Source of the DNA: Tritrichomonas musculus
Lineage: Eukaryota > Parabasalia > Tritrichomonadida > Tritrichomonadidae
NCBI GenBank assembly: GCA_039105265.1
Contig: JAPFFF010000032.1
Location: 248,001-312,000 of the forward strand
Length of the DNA: 64,000 bases
Direction of reading: 5' to 3'
Made by a program: the position numbers and the translations under genes. Under the pieces are notes generated by a model. It was given only the letters and a program-made list of their open reading frames with translations. It was not told where the DNA came from and searched no databases. Shown here piece after piece: positions 30,307 to 41,791 of this stretch (the first letter of the stretch is position 1; each line of letters opens with the position of its first letter).

Positions 30307-33223
30307 CAAATTCAATTATTTATTTGCAGCTATCGTATATTATTATTACAACTAAATGTATCTCATATTCAAAATAAAACTTTATTATTTGTTATATTTT
30401 AATTAGAAATCATGTTATTTTTTTTTTTTTTTTCCCCCCCAAAAAAGTGACACTATCAATAAACTCCACTTTTTTACCTATGTTCAAAAAGATATTTTAA
30501 ATAGAAATATCTTTTTTATTTGATTTAAAATTTATCGTTTTTTATGTACAAGAAACTCCACTTTTTTAAAAATATTTAAATAGAAATTGATACATTTAGA
30601 ACGTAGGAAACTCTCGCAATACCATTTATATACCTCAAAATTAATAATATATGATCACATATAGTAGTTATAATCAAATATGGATTTTAAGCCAAATCAT
30701 TACGGACATTCTTTTTAAAAATTGATTTTTTTCAAAAATAACTCCGAAGAGAAAGCACAAAAAGAGCTTATATCTTTAATATAAATATATTATATAACTA
30801 ATGTAGTTGATCATATATCAACAAATAAATATTGTCTAACTTTATTTTTAATCAAAGTAAAGTTTGAATTATATACTTTTTTTTTTTTTCAAAAAGTTAT
30901 GCTTATTCCACTTTTTGAATTCAAATAATTGCAGAGTAGGTGAAAAAGAAATCCTGCCAATATTTTGGTCTATCCTTAAAATATATGATAGATACTATTG
31001 TTAACATTACATTAATGTTTTCTTGAGTCTATATGACTTACAGTTTTTGAGAAAAAAATTCAATTAAAATGAAGCATTATCTACAATTTTTTGGTTATTA
31101 TTGATTATTACCAAATTTATAAAATGTAAAAAAATGTTTATATCAAAAAAAATATTGGAATATTTTGAATTTTCTAGTCTTCTTATTCAAAAAAGCTTTT
31201 TTCTAAATAGCCTGAATTGCCCCTATCCCAATTCTCAATTTCTTCAAATAGATTATAATCTATAATACCTTAATCAATAACATTTTTTTGAAAAAAGCAA
31301 TAACATTTATCAAAATGAATAAATGCTTATATATTTAAGGAAAAATAAAAAAATAAATCATTCATTTTTTTCAATATCCATTCAATAAATTCAATAAAAG
31401 CAATAATAAAAGTTTATATGATGAATATTTGCCAATTATGAAATTTTTATTTTATAGTTTTTTGGTAATTTACTATTATATATTGATTTAAAATAGTTGT
31501 ATATATATATTGATTTGAAATATGGTTTGTGATTTAGATTAATAATGAATGTTAAATAGCTTTTATTTGCATTAAAAATATGAATTTCTTTCTTTTAATG
31601 AAGTAATTTTATTACTTCTAATACGATTACTTTCTCTATGATTTATAATAATCACAAACGAATTCTATGATTATTTTTATCTTATTTATTTAATGTAATA
31701 AATATCAATATATTAAATGTATTAGAAGCATTTCCCCTGAAACATAGGCAATAGTTCATTATAATTTATTCAGTTTTTTGTTTTGACATTTTTTCTCCTT
31801 ATTGATCTTTCATGAAGAAATAAATAAATAATTATCATTATTTAATTCCTTTTTCTACTTGAAAAATAGAAAAACATGCAGTTTGGTTTACTGCCATTCA
31901 TACTAAATATTTCCAAAATTTTCCATTATTTATTTTATATTTAATGATATTCTTTTTTTATCATTTTTATATTTCTTTTGTTATTGATTTATAAGCAAAA
32001 ATTGATTAGATATATAGCCAATTTTATTTTGAATGGATTGAGAATGAAATTCATTGAGGTCAATTTTGACCATTTGTTATATTCTTTAAAGCTAATTTAT
32101 TCACCTTAAAATTATAGATTGAATTTTTTTCAATGATGAAAAATTTAAATTGAATTAAATGTAAAAAAATAATTATATCTGAAAATTGGTAAGAATTTTC
32201 ATCAAATTATATATTTAAATTAATTTTAATATATTTATATAATAATATACATTGACAACTAATGATAAATTTGGGCCAATTTTCTGAAAAATAATAAATA
32301 ATAAGCTAATATATAAAATATTGTATTATTTGAATGTGGTTTATGAAATTTATTGAACATGTATTGAAAAAATTGAATTGAATAAAAAATTTTAATAAGT
32401 TGAAATTAAATTGAAAGAAGATTATGGAGCAATAGTCAATAGAATAAAACAAAATAATAACATAAAATAATATAATAAAGGATTCTTCATATAATGATAA
32501 AAAGATCTAAGATGGGGGCAATCTTTAATATTCAATTTTTAATCAAAAAATTTTAAAAATATAAATATCTTAATAAAAATTTGAATTATGCGTTTTTAAT
32601 ATAAAAATTCATAATAAATGCATAATTTAATATTAGATAAATGATATAAATCCATCTAAACTTAAAAAAAAGGTAATAATGTGGCTGATTAAAAAAGAAT
32701 TTTTCTATAATTGCCATATTTTTGATCTAGATAAAAATTGCCATTTTTAATTCTTGATTAAGAATATATAAATAAATAAATAAAATTAAAATCCAGTAAT
32801 ATTTAATGCTTAAAAGCCATTTCTCTGATTTTATATTTTGAATTTCAATAATTTTTTTTTTTGTAATAAAACTAATTAAAGAAAATGACTGTTTTAATAT
32901 TAAATTTTCTTTATAATCATCCTTATGAATATGTGTTGCCATATCATCATACAAATTTTAAATGAAATCGCATGTCTTTTTATTTTAATTTGAAATGCAT
33001 TAAAAAATTCAAATAAATTTCATTCAAAAATAAAACTTGAGTATCATTTTTGAAATAATAATAATAAAAAAAGATTTTCAAATTAGATATATATTAGTGT
33101 TTCGTTACTAAATCTAACTATATGCACTGCATTTAATTTTCAGATTATAATTGCTTTTTAATCAATTCAATTATCACAATTTTTTTTTTAAAATAAAAAA
33201 AAAAAAAAAATTAAATTTCTAAA
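30307..33223. other. 2.9-kb AT-rich intergenic DNA without genes
   Basis: Long A/T runs (30,420-30,437 and 33,181-33,210) and short repeats such as AAACTCCACTTTTTT near 30,463 and 30,550 are present. No protein-like frame, RNA gene or convincing transposon end pair was found. Confidence 0.5.
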
Positions 33224-36200
33224 ATGCTTTTCTATCTTTTGTTGTTAGTTCTTATAAAAGGAGAGGAATCGATAACTTCTTCATTAGATGAATCAATACC
33301 TTCTTCATTAGATGAATCAATACCATCTACAGAAGGAAATACTATACCATCAACAATAGAAGACACAAAAAATAGAACAATACGTGTTGTTACATTCTAT
33401 GATTATGAAGTAGAAATAACAAATGAAAATGATGTTTTAAATATTGAAGTTCCAAACAATACTTTTATTTTAATTTCTTCTCTTGATGGCTATAATGCAT
33501 CAATTTATAAATCAAGAGAAGTTTCAGAAGAAAATTATGTTCAATCAGTTTATCCAGATCCAATGAATAGATTAATATATTTTAAATTTGAAGGACTCCT
33601 CATTATTACATCTACTAAAGATTCATTGAAATTTAAGTTTCATTCATTACCAATTGACAAAATCAATACTGATAAAAAATTAATTCAACAATTAGTTGTT
33701 TCAACGAATACAAAAGAAACCTTTAATATATATCCATCATCATACAGTGGTTCTAAAACATATGTAAATTACACATATGGACTAGGCAAAATTGCTGTTT
33801 GGTTTGCCAAAGATCAAGTAACTAACACTACTGTATTCTCTGAACCACCAAAAAGTATTATCCATTGCGCTTTTCCATTTGATGATCCCGAAAATGATGC
33901 AGATATTAGTTTTACAGATATCAAACCAACAACAAAAACACAAATTTGTTCAAAATCTAAACTTTTCATTTTAGATGAAAAAACAAGTGAAAAATTCCCT
34001 ATTTTTATTGATGATAAATCAAATGTTAAAAATAATGATGATCATTATGATAATTTTAGAGCAGCTATTAATAGTATTGATTCAAATAATGATACAGTAG
34101 TAATTCAAAGAGGGAAATCAGATGATAGATTACGTCTCAGAGAAATATATACTATGGATATATTCAAAGAAGGATTATCATCACTTGATTTCACACTTTC
34201 AAATCTTTATGATATCCGCAGTGTAAAAACCAGCATATTTATTTTCCCATTGAAAGAAGAAATATCAATTAACAAAGAAAATGATATTTTTGGAATTTAT
34301 GTTTACAATTATAAGAACATTAAAATACAATCAAATAATGACCAAGCAAACTTAAATACAGTTGATTACAAATATATTATGCTTTCTTATGATAGTTTAG
34401 ATCTTGAAAAGAAATTTATTATATCAACATCACCAACCGAAAAGTTGATAATTGATGAAAGTTCAAACAAAAATGCAAATTACACAAATGAAATAAATAG
34501 TTATTATTACATAATGGCAAGTCTTCAAGATATAGAAACAACCGTTACATTTACTGGTAAGATAACTGTTACCTTAATTAAGACTGAAAAATGTGAAACT
34601 ATTGAAATTGAAAGTGGTGACAAAATTGAAGGCCCATTCAAAATTGAAATTGATAAAGGAACAAAATGTGAGTTTGTAACAGCCCTTAAAGGTGAACTTA
34701 AACCTAATTGTACTGATAATGCACGGCTTGATTTCAAATTGGCGAGCTCTTCTGCGCTTTTTTCAAGCAAATATCAATGTGCATATAATACATATGATGC
34801 TACTGAGAGCCAATATTCTGTAATCAACATGAATATTGTTGATGTTATGAAAATAACGACATATAATATAATTTATATTCATGACCAAAAAGGATGGAAA
34901 GGTGAAATTGATGATCCAGCTTATACAAAACCAGAAGAATTACAATTTGGTCCACATTTAAATATAACAGCATTTTATTATATTTCATCTGGATATTATG
35001 CAGTTTCTACTGTAGATTTAATTATGCATAAGTTAGAACATGATGCATCTTTTTCAATTCATATTTCAACTCATTCTACTCAAATAATAAGATCTTCAAA
35101 CGGATATAGCTGCAGTGATTTAGTTGTATTCAACGAAATTCCTTCATATTTCCATATTTCAACTCGTAGAAATCTAAATAATTCCATTTATATATCTAGT
35201 AGTGGAATGTCAAGTGTATGTCTGTTTCCTGTTTTTAAAATATACAATATTGGTTATAGAATAAATCTTTCTGGAATATTTGAAGTAACTGATCCAAAAA
35301 GTCGTATAGAGCCTCCTACACATTCGTTCAATTCCGATGACTATTTTGATGGAAAATTAACACAATTTAATCATTATTCAGGTGACTCATTTGTTTTAGG
35401 ATTAATTCAAGTAAGTGGATACAGAAAAGAAGCCGATATTTTCGTTCAATATATTTATCAATATTTAGAATCTGAAGAAGATAATGGAATACTTCCTGAT
35501 GAACCAAAGTTTTACTCAAAAGTACCAATATATTCATATAAAGGCATTAATGTTATTAATAATATGAAATCCCAAAATGATAATAAAGATGATGATGATG
35601 ATGACAATACTGATGATGGCACTTTTGTTATTGATAAACAAGTTAATGGTCAAAATACAATTGATATGAGTAACCGTGATTCTTATACATTGAAATGTCC
35701 AAAGTCAACAATTGTTCATTTTCATAAAATTGATAGAATAATTATTGAAGCATATGATGCAGATGGCAATTTATTCCAAGAATTAAATAAGGATTCTGTT
35801 GATCGATTTATAAACTTTGGTAAATCAGATGGTGAAATTAAAATTAAAAAATCATTATCAGGAGCAAAAAATTTGTTAGAAGATCTGCAAGTTACCTACT
35901 CTTATTTGGTAAGAAATAGTTCACCTGCAAAAGAAAGATGTGATTCAGTTTTTATATCAAATGATTACAGATCTAAGTATATCATTGGAGGTATTAATTA
36001 TAAAGGGTCAGTAGGCAAAGCCAACATTACTATAGGTAATGGTCGAAGTTTTTGTGCATGGTTTACATATCCTGCCAAAATGAAAGTACAATTGTTCAAT
36101 CAGTTATTTGATAATTATATAATTTATAATAACAACACAGAAGTCGAAAAAAGTGTATACCCTATCATTGAAGGAACAAATATTTTATTCATTCTTTTAA

Positions 36201-36514
36201 GAGCTACCTCTAGTGATTATAGAGCAGAATTAACTCTTATTTTACCAGAAAACACTGATACTTCAGTTTTTGATCAAAATCCAATTTGCGAAGTTGTAAC
36301 TCCACCTTCAACAAACGGGCCTATTAAAGATGAAAATACTGGAAAACCAACAACCGAATATTCTGAAGGTGATCCAACCAGTAAACTTGCTATTATCTTG
36401 ATCGTTGTGATTTCTGTTGTAGTTGTTGCTATAATAGTTATCGTTGTCGTGGTATGCGTCATAAAGAAAAGGAAAAACAGGGATAGGAATTCTACTGATG
36501 AAGATCAACCATAA
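33224..36514 (+). CDS. Type I surface protein with Ser/Asp-rich N-terminal repeats
   Basis: This 1,096-residue protein starts with ATG. A signal peptide (MLFYLLLLVLIKG) is followed by repeats of a LDESIPSS unit at residues about 20-40. A long beta-rich ectodomain comes next, rich in N, S, D and Y with scattered Cys and many N-glycosylation sequons. An Asp run lies near residue 790. A Pro/Thr stem leads to one transmembrane helix (about 1,054-1,080) and a short basic-acidic tail (KKRKNR ... DEDQ). No known domain is recognised in the ectodomain. The anchor and tail plan matches the CAP-domain protein ending at 27,338, so both are probably plasma-membrane proteins. The stop is followed by a TAAA-type context used as a poly(A) signal in trichomonads. 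Confidence 0.8.
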   Translation: MLFYLLLLVLIKGEESITSSLDESIPSSLDESIPSTEGNTIPSTIEDTKNRTIRVVTFYDYEVEITNENDVLNIEVPNNTFILISSLDGYNASIYKSREVSEENYVQSVYPDPMNRLIYFKFEGLLIITSTKDSLKFKFHSLPIDKINTDKKLIQQLVVSTNTKETFNIYPSSYSGSKTYVNYTYGLGKIAVWFAKDQVTNTTVFSEPPKSIIHCAFPFDDPENDADISFTDIKPTTKTQICSKSKLFILDEKTSEKFPIFIDDKSNVKNNDDHYDNFRAAINSIDSNNDTVVIQRGKSDDRLRLREIYTMDIFKEGLSSLDFTLSNLYDIRSVKTSIFIFPLKEEISINKENDIFGIYVYNYKNIKIQSNNDQANLNTVDYKYIMLSYDSLDLEKKFIISTSPTEKLIIDESSNKNANYTNEINSYYYIMASLQDIETTVTFTGKITVTLIKTEKCETIEIESGDKIEGPFKIEIDKGTKCEFVTALKGELKPNCTDNARLDFKLASSSALFSSKYQCAYNTYDATESQYSVINMNIVDVMKITTYNIIYIHDQKGWKGEIDDPAYTKPEELQFGPHLNITAFYYISSGYYAVSTVDLIMHKLEHDASFSIHISTHSTQIIRSSNGYSCSDLVVFNEIPSYFHISTRRNLNNSIYISSSGMSSVCLFPVFKIYNIGYRINLSGIFEVTDPKSRIEPPTHSFNSDDYFDGKLTQFNHYSGDSFVLGLIQVSGYRKEADIFVQYIYQYLESEEDNGILPDEPKFYSKVPIYSYKGINVINNMKSQNDNKDDDDDDNTDDGTFVIDKQVNGQNTIDMSNRDSYTLKCPKSTIVHFHKIDRIIIEAYDADGNLFQELNKDSVDRFINFGKSDGEIKIKKSLSGAKNLLEDLQVTYSYLVRNSSPAKERCDSVFISNDYRSKYIIGGINYKGSVGKANITIGNGRSFCAWFTYPAKMKVQLFNQLFDNYIIYNNNTEVEKSVYPIIEGTNILFILLRATSSDYRAELTLILPENTDTSVFDQNPICEVVTPPSTNGPIKDENTGKPTTEYSEGDPTSKLAIILIVVISVVVVAIIVIVVVVCVIKKRKNRDRNSTDEDQP

Positions 36515-36962
36515 AAAAATAATTAAAATTGATATACAATGCTCTTCTTATGAGGCCACAGTCAGATTTTCTGACATAAAAAGCATTAAATAAATGGAAA
36601 ATGCTATTTTTTTAGTTTTATTTTGTAATATTATTGTTTTTTAATAGCTTTTTGATATATTTTATTTTTCAGAAGAAAATGATCGTTTTATTATGTTTCA
36701 AGCATTTTTATGCAAAATTGTAATGTAATGATGTTTTTAAAATAATAATCATTACATTACAATTTTATGCACATAAAATCATGATTGTTCATGAAATAAT
36801 ATAAAAAAATTACATTTTTGAATTTTATTATTTATGTTATTATTTTACTTTACTTTTAATTTGTATACTTTATATCAGTTTCCCATAAATTTCAAAAGCT
36901 GAAATTACTAAATAATAACTCGCACTCCAACATGGACCAGTTAATCTAAATGAACAAATATT
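36515..36962. other. AT-rich intergenic DNA with hairpin
   Basis: No gene. A perfect inverted repeat lies at 36,712-36,770 (listed separately). The duplicated coiled-coil segment begins at 36,963. Confidence 0.6.
36712..36770. repeat. Perfect 21-bp inverted repeat (hairpin)
   Basis: The arms AAAATTGTAATGTAATGAT and ATCATTACATTACAATTTT enclose a loop of about 15 bases. It could be a tiny MITE, an RNA hairpin or chance palindromic AT sequence. Confidence 0.7.
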
Positions 36963-37985
36963 ACGTTCAGAAACGAATTGAAGCAGCCCAACAACAAGTC
37001 GTTTCAACGGATGCTCAAATTAAAGCTGCCGAGAAATTGACAATTGAAAAGAAGCAGTCCATTGAAAACTTGAAGAAAGAAATATTGAAAGTAAAAGAAG
37101 AAATTGACCACTTGAATTATGATACTACTCAAGATGACGCCCAAGCTAAACAATGTGAAATTGAAATTGAGAAATTGGAGACACAAGTTAAGCAATCCCA
37201 ACAAAAGTTAGAAAAAGTGTCTCACACAGTTGAAGAGTTGCAGAGAAAATTGCAAGAAATGATCAATTATAGAGCTGTTCTTGAGGCGGAATTAAATGAT
37301 ATGTACAACAGAGAAAAACCAGAAGTTAGAAAGTTAATTGAAGATGTTAGAAATACTAAACAAAGTACTGAAGATGCACAGACCAAAATGAATCAGCTAA
37401 CAAAAAGAATTTCTTCAAGAAGAGAAGAATTAATCAAATTGAAGAATTCACAAGATAAGAAAAAGAATGAAGATTTGAAAATTTTAAAGGAAAAGTTGAC
37501 AAGAAGAGTGAATAAATGGACAAAGCTGAATAGCACTGATTCTTTGGATCTTAACGGATTGAAGGAATTCTCTGTATCAATGGCAACTCAACGAGAAAAG
37601 GCCAAAAATGATGTTTATAAAAATATGAGGACGATTTGGGCAAAGGAAGAAGAAGTCTCTTCTTTATCTAAATATGCTGAACTACTTGATTCAATGTTGA
37701 CAGAATATAATAAGCAAAACACTGTGTAATTTATTTATATGTTTTTTATTTAAAAAATTATAGTATATAAATATTATTCTTATGTTATTGCTTTTTTTAT
37801 ACTTTAAAGTTAGCTAATAAAAATATGATTGAACTGAAATCTAACTTTTTTAGATGCAATCAACTTTTTCAAAAAATCAGAATTTTTTTGGCAAATATCT
37901 CTTGGCAACATAATTTCCCATCTGTATATATGTTTATTGCTGATAATGCTTAAAAATAGCAAGTCTGTCTTTTCTGATTTTTCAT
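36963..37985 (+). pseudogene. Duplicated 3' fragment of the giant coiled-coil gene (copy 2)
   Basis: From 36,963 the sequence is nearly identical to 8,831-9,965: the last 255 codons, the stop at 37,729 and the 3' flank. Three amino acids differ (V to I, I to V, M to T). An ATG at 36,950 gives an open frame of 259 codons, MNKYYVQKRIEAAQQ and onward, so a short coiled-coil protein could be made. It has no dedicated promoter that I can see. It lacks the 109-bp MITE of copy 1. The downstream homology ends at the target site of the foldback element at 37,992. Low divergence means the duplication is recent or under gene conversion. Confidence 0.85.
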
Positions 37986-37991
37986 CAACAA

Positions 37992-38293
37992 TTTTGCAAG
38001 AGAGATTGTGCCTCAGCTTTTTGAGAGAACTAATTGAAAGAAAAAATAGGAGAAAAATGGAGAATAATATTTTGAGAATATTTATGTAAATAAAAAAATT
38101 GATGCATCTTTTTATATTATTACATAATTTTTACCGAGACTTACATCAAAAAGAAGGATCGGTATAAATTTTGTAACATAAAAAATGCAATTTTTTTAAC
38201 ATGAATAGTCTCAGTAAATATTATTCTACATTTTCTTCTTATTTTTTTCTATTAGTTCTCTCAAAAAGCTGAGGCACAATCTCTCTTGCAATA
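37992..38293. mobile_element. 302-bp foldback element (foldback 1)
   Basis: Inverted arms of more than 45 bp (TTGCAAGAGAGATTGTGCC and so on) enclose an inner palindrome, ACATAATTTTTACCGAGACT. The element is flanked by a 15-bp direct repeat, ATTTTTCATCAACAA (37,977-37,991 and 38,294-38,308). It has no coding capacity. Confidence 0.85.
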
Positions 38294-38384
38294 ATTTTTC
38301 ATCAACAAAAATATGGGAAATTGAATGCAAAATAATCGTTCACTATTTAATTTCCAAAAAATTCAAATCTATTTCCGAAACAGA

Positions 38385-38713
38385 GGATCGATTCTAAAAT
38401 AGATGAACAATTGAAAGAGTCTTCAAAAAGTGGAATTTCTTCAGAAAAAATAATCAAATAAAAAAGCTAAATAAAATTAAATCTTTTTATTTTTTACATA
38501 ATTTTTACCGAGACTACATACCACCTAGTGGGCGTCGAACGAGGCTGAGCGAAGCGAAGCCGAGTCGAGACCCCGTAGCTGGCGGTAAGAATCGGTAAAA
38601 ATTTTGTAACATAAAAAGATTTTTTTTAGCTATTTTATTATGATTATTTTTTCTGAAGAAATTCCACTTTTTGAATGTCCTTCAGAATTGTACAACTATT
38701 TTAGAATCGATCC
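38385..38713. mobile_element. 329-bp foldback element with GC-rich loop (foldback 2)
   Basis: The ends GGATCGATTCTAAAATAG and their inverse continue as imperfect arms of about 130 bp. An 8-bp duplication, GAAACAGA, flanks it (38,377-38,384 and 38,714-38,721). The inner part again reads ACATAATTTTTACCGAGACT and, in inverse, ATCGGTAAAAATTTTGTAAC. A CG-rich loop lies at 38,521-38,586. Confidence 0.85.
38521..38586. other. CG-rich insert in the loop of foldback 2
   Basis: About 65 bp of strongly CG-rich DNA (GGGCGTCGAACGAGG, GCGAAGCGAAGCCGAG) in a very AT-rich setting. It is partly self-complementary. Confidence 0.7.
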
Positions 38714-38823
38714 GAAACAGATGTATACGAATAAAAATATTTATTGAATATAAATAACTGATTTACACAAAAATTGTTGTTATTCAAAAAAGTTTTTGAT
38801 ATTCAAAAGTATCTGCATATAAT

Positions 38824-39034
38824 GATTCTGTAAAAAGTGGGTAACGCTGGAAATAAGTGGATAACAGCGAAATGATCCATTGAATTGTAACAAATTGAAT
38901 TAAAAAATATAACCATTTTTCTTTTTATTGAATGTCAAAAAACGAACTTTGTAATCCACTTAATTTTAAAAATTTAAGAGCTTCATTTAACAGTTATACA
39001 CTTATTTCCATAGTTAACCACTTTTTCCAGAATC
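38824..39034. mobile_element. 211-bp foldback element (foldback 3)
   Basis: The left arm GATTCTGTAAAAAGTGG is matched by the inverse of CCACTTTTTCCAGAATC at the right. Further matches run through TGGAAATAAGTG. The arms are about 41 bp with several mismatches. No clean target duplication was found. Confidence 0.65.
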
Positions 39035-39140
39035 TTTATAATATTCAAAAAAATTTTGAAATGAACGTTTTTTTTTAAAAAAATTTCTGGAAATTTTAAT
39101 TTATGGAAAATTTCAATTTTTGGGAAATTTTTTTCAGACA

Positions 39141-39147
39141 TCATTTT
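39141..39147 (+). promoter_or_regulatory. Initiator-like TCATTTT before the papain-LRR gene
   Basis: The trichomonad-type Inr is 12 bp upstream of the ATG at 39,153. Confidence 0.5.
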
Positions 39148-39152
39148 AAAAA

Positions 39153-41791
39153 ATGAAGCTTACAAACAAAAATGACAATCAGGATTCTTCTTTAAAAAAA
39201 TCAGGAGGCAAGAATTCTTCTTTTCCCAACAAATGCAATCCAGAAATTACAGAAAAAGAAATCTCTTGTTTTTTTGATACTTATTTCAGAAATCGAAACA
39301 GTGAAATAAAATCTCAATCAATTGATATAAAAATCCAAGAAATGCTCACTATTGCTAAGATAATATGTTCTTCAGAATTTCGAAACAGTTTTTCATCAAA
39401 AGAAAGCATTCAACAAATGAGTGACTTACATCAAAGAATTTTCGAAGAAACATATATTATGACACCTCTAAAATACAATTATTGGAGAGATGGAATTATA
39501 TATGATCAACTATTTCCAACAACAAATCAGCAGGAACAACCTGTTTGTTGGGCGCATGCAATATCGTCATTAATTGTACTTTCAATGAGAAGAATTGTTG
39601 GAAGAGATGAAATCGATTTTGAAGAATTAAAAAATTCTTTGATTAAAGACTTTGGTTCAAAAGAACAAAATGTTACTGAAGTACTTAGAAAAATTTTACC
39701 AAAATACAATGACCAAATTACAAATGAATTATATAAGAAATTCTCATGTCTTCAATTCACTGAAATATTTGATGAAAACCAAATTAACCTCTTTAATCCA
39801 TATGGATCATATCTTTTATATTTATTATCTTTTTATTTAGCTGGAGAAAAATGGCATGATTTTTCTATTTTTTGTTGCAATCCAAATAACTATAAAAAAT
39901 TTCTCAAAGCTGAAGATTTATGTATAACAAAACAAGATGATAAATATAGGACTGATGATGGTGGCCATTGTGTTCTTTTAATTGGTGCTGATATGGCTTC
40001 ATTTACATGCTTAAATTCATGGGGAAAACATTGGGGTAATAATGGAATTTTTACAATTAGTCGAAATTCAATTCCAAATCTGGTGTTTCATTGTATTTTC
40101 TTTCTTGAGTCGGATTTAACAGATGATGATAGAAGTTGTTATGAAATACGTAAAAAAGATGCAATTGAAACTTTTTATCATATCATCGATAATACAAACA
40201 TATTGCCTGAAAATATTGATAACGACGAAATCAAAAGAATAGTTGTCAAGTATAAAGACGAAGTAATTAATGAAGTTAAAGATATGTTGATTGATTTTTG
40301 TGAAGATTTTTGGAGATACGGAAAAGAAAGCGTCTTTCGTAAACAAAAATTATCATTCAACATGTCAATTAATGAGTTCAATAAAATAAAATTAACAGGA
40401 CAAATCAAAGTTTTGAGACATTTAATTAATTACTTGGAAGGATTTCGAAACGAGTTTTTCACCAAAATGAAAAATCTTCTTGAATTTTTACAAAGCAAAA
40501 ATTTGACAAAATTATCAATTGAAATATCAAATGATGATAACAAAAATTTAATTGATATTGACAACAAACAAATGATTATATTCAATTCATGGACAATTGA
40601 AAAAATACTCGAAAACAATTTAATGAAGTCAAATGAATTAATTGAATTAATGAATAATTTCGAAAATATTAAATTTGAATTCATATATTCAAATCCAGTA
40701 CTCCATAAAAATGTATACAATGAGTTTAAAAATAACATTGGAAGATTAAATAACAAATTTGATATTAAAATTTATTTCAAAAATATTAATAATATTCGTC
40801 AAACTTTTTGCAATGACAAGAATATAAATGATGTTGAATTACATTCATCAGTTTTTGAAATTGGGCATGATTCATTCAATGGATGCTCATCATTAAGAAA
40901 AGTCAAAATTCCATCATCTGTCATTTCGATTGCACTTCGTTGAAGAAAATAGAAATACCAAAATCAGTTATTTATATTGGTGAAAAAGCTTTTTATGGAT
41001 GCACATTATTAAATGAAGTATCATTTTTATCAAGCGTTTCATTAATCAAACAATACACTTTTGCCAAATGTTGCTCACTCAAGAAAATTTTAATTCCATT
41101 TCTTGTTAGAACAATTGAAGATTATGCATTTAACGATTGTCAATCTCTTGAAAATGTTGAGTTCCCTTTATCAATAGAAGAAATCGGATACAATGCATTT
41201 AATGACTGTATATCATTGAAGAATAAATCTCTTCCATCAAATATAACTTTCATTGGTGATAAAGAGAATTATGCAAAATTATATTTTGGAGGACAAATAA
41301 CTAATTTTATAACAAATATTCCAGACAATTTAAATATCAGTTTTTCATCGATAACGCATGTAACAATTCCTCGATCAGTTGTTTTAATTCCAGCAAATTG
41401 CTTTTGTTGTTGTAGTCAATTAGTTAAAATCATATTTTTGGATGATTCCTCTTTGGAATCGATTGGAAATTCCGCTTTCAGTTCATGCACGTCATTGATT
41501 CAAATAAAAATACCAAAAACAGTTAAAAAAATAGGATATATGGCTTTCAATGAATGTTCCTCATTAGAAAAAGTTACATTTGAAGATAATTCTTCTTTGG
41601 TTTCAATTGGCGATTTTGCATTTTACAGATGCATTTTGTTGGATAGAATTGAAATCCCTATATTGGTAGAGTCAATTGGCTCCTATGCTTTTAATGGGTG
41701 TGAAATACTAATGGAAATGTCAATACCAATTTCTACATCAAAATTTGGTTACCAAGCATTTCATCCAATTACAAACATCAATAGAAATTGA
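39153..41791 (+). CDS. Papain-type (C1) cysteine protease fused to BspA-like leucine-rich repeats
   Basis: Residues about 95-310 form a clan CA family C1 protease. Gln126 is the oxyanion residue, C132 lies in PVCWAHA, H272 in DDGGHCVLL and N288 in LNSWGKHWG. The full catalytic set is present. No signal peptide or recognisable propeptide is seen. A helical, K/N/I-rich linker (about 330-560) leads into BspA-type 23-residue LRRs (KIPSSVxxIxxxAFxxC). At about 40,930 the frame changes: the first frame ends shortly after PSSVISI and the LRRs resume at DCTSLKKIEIP in the next frame through to 41,791. The gap lacks the end of one repeat, so a small deletion inside that repeat is likely. The protease part is intact, and the gene may make a shortened product. 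The combination is unusual. Confidence 0.78.

Noticed and set aside
32727-32954. 75-codon minus frame in the large intergenic region
   Set aside because: K/I/N/L-rich composition expected by chance in AT-rich DNA; no motif.
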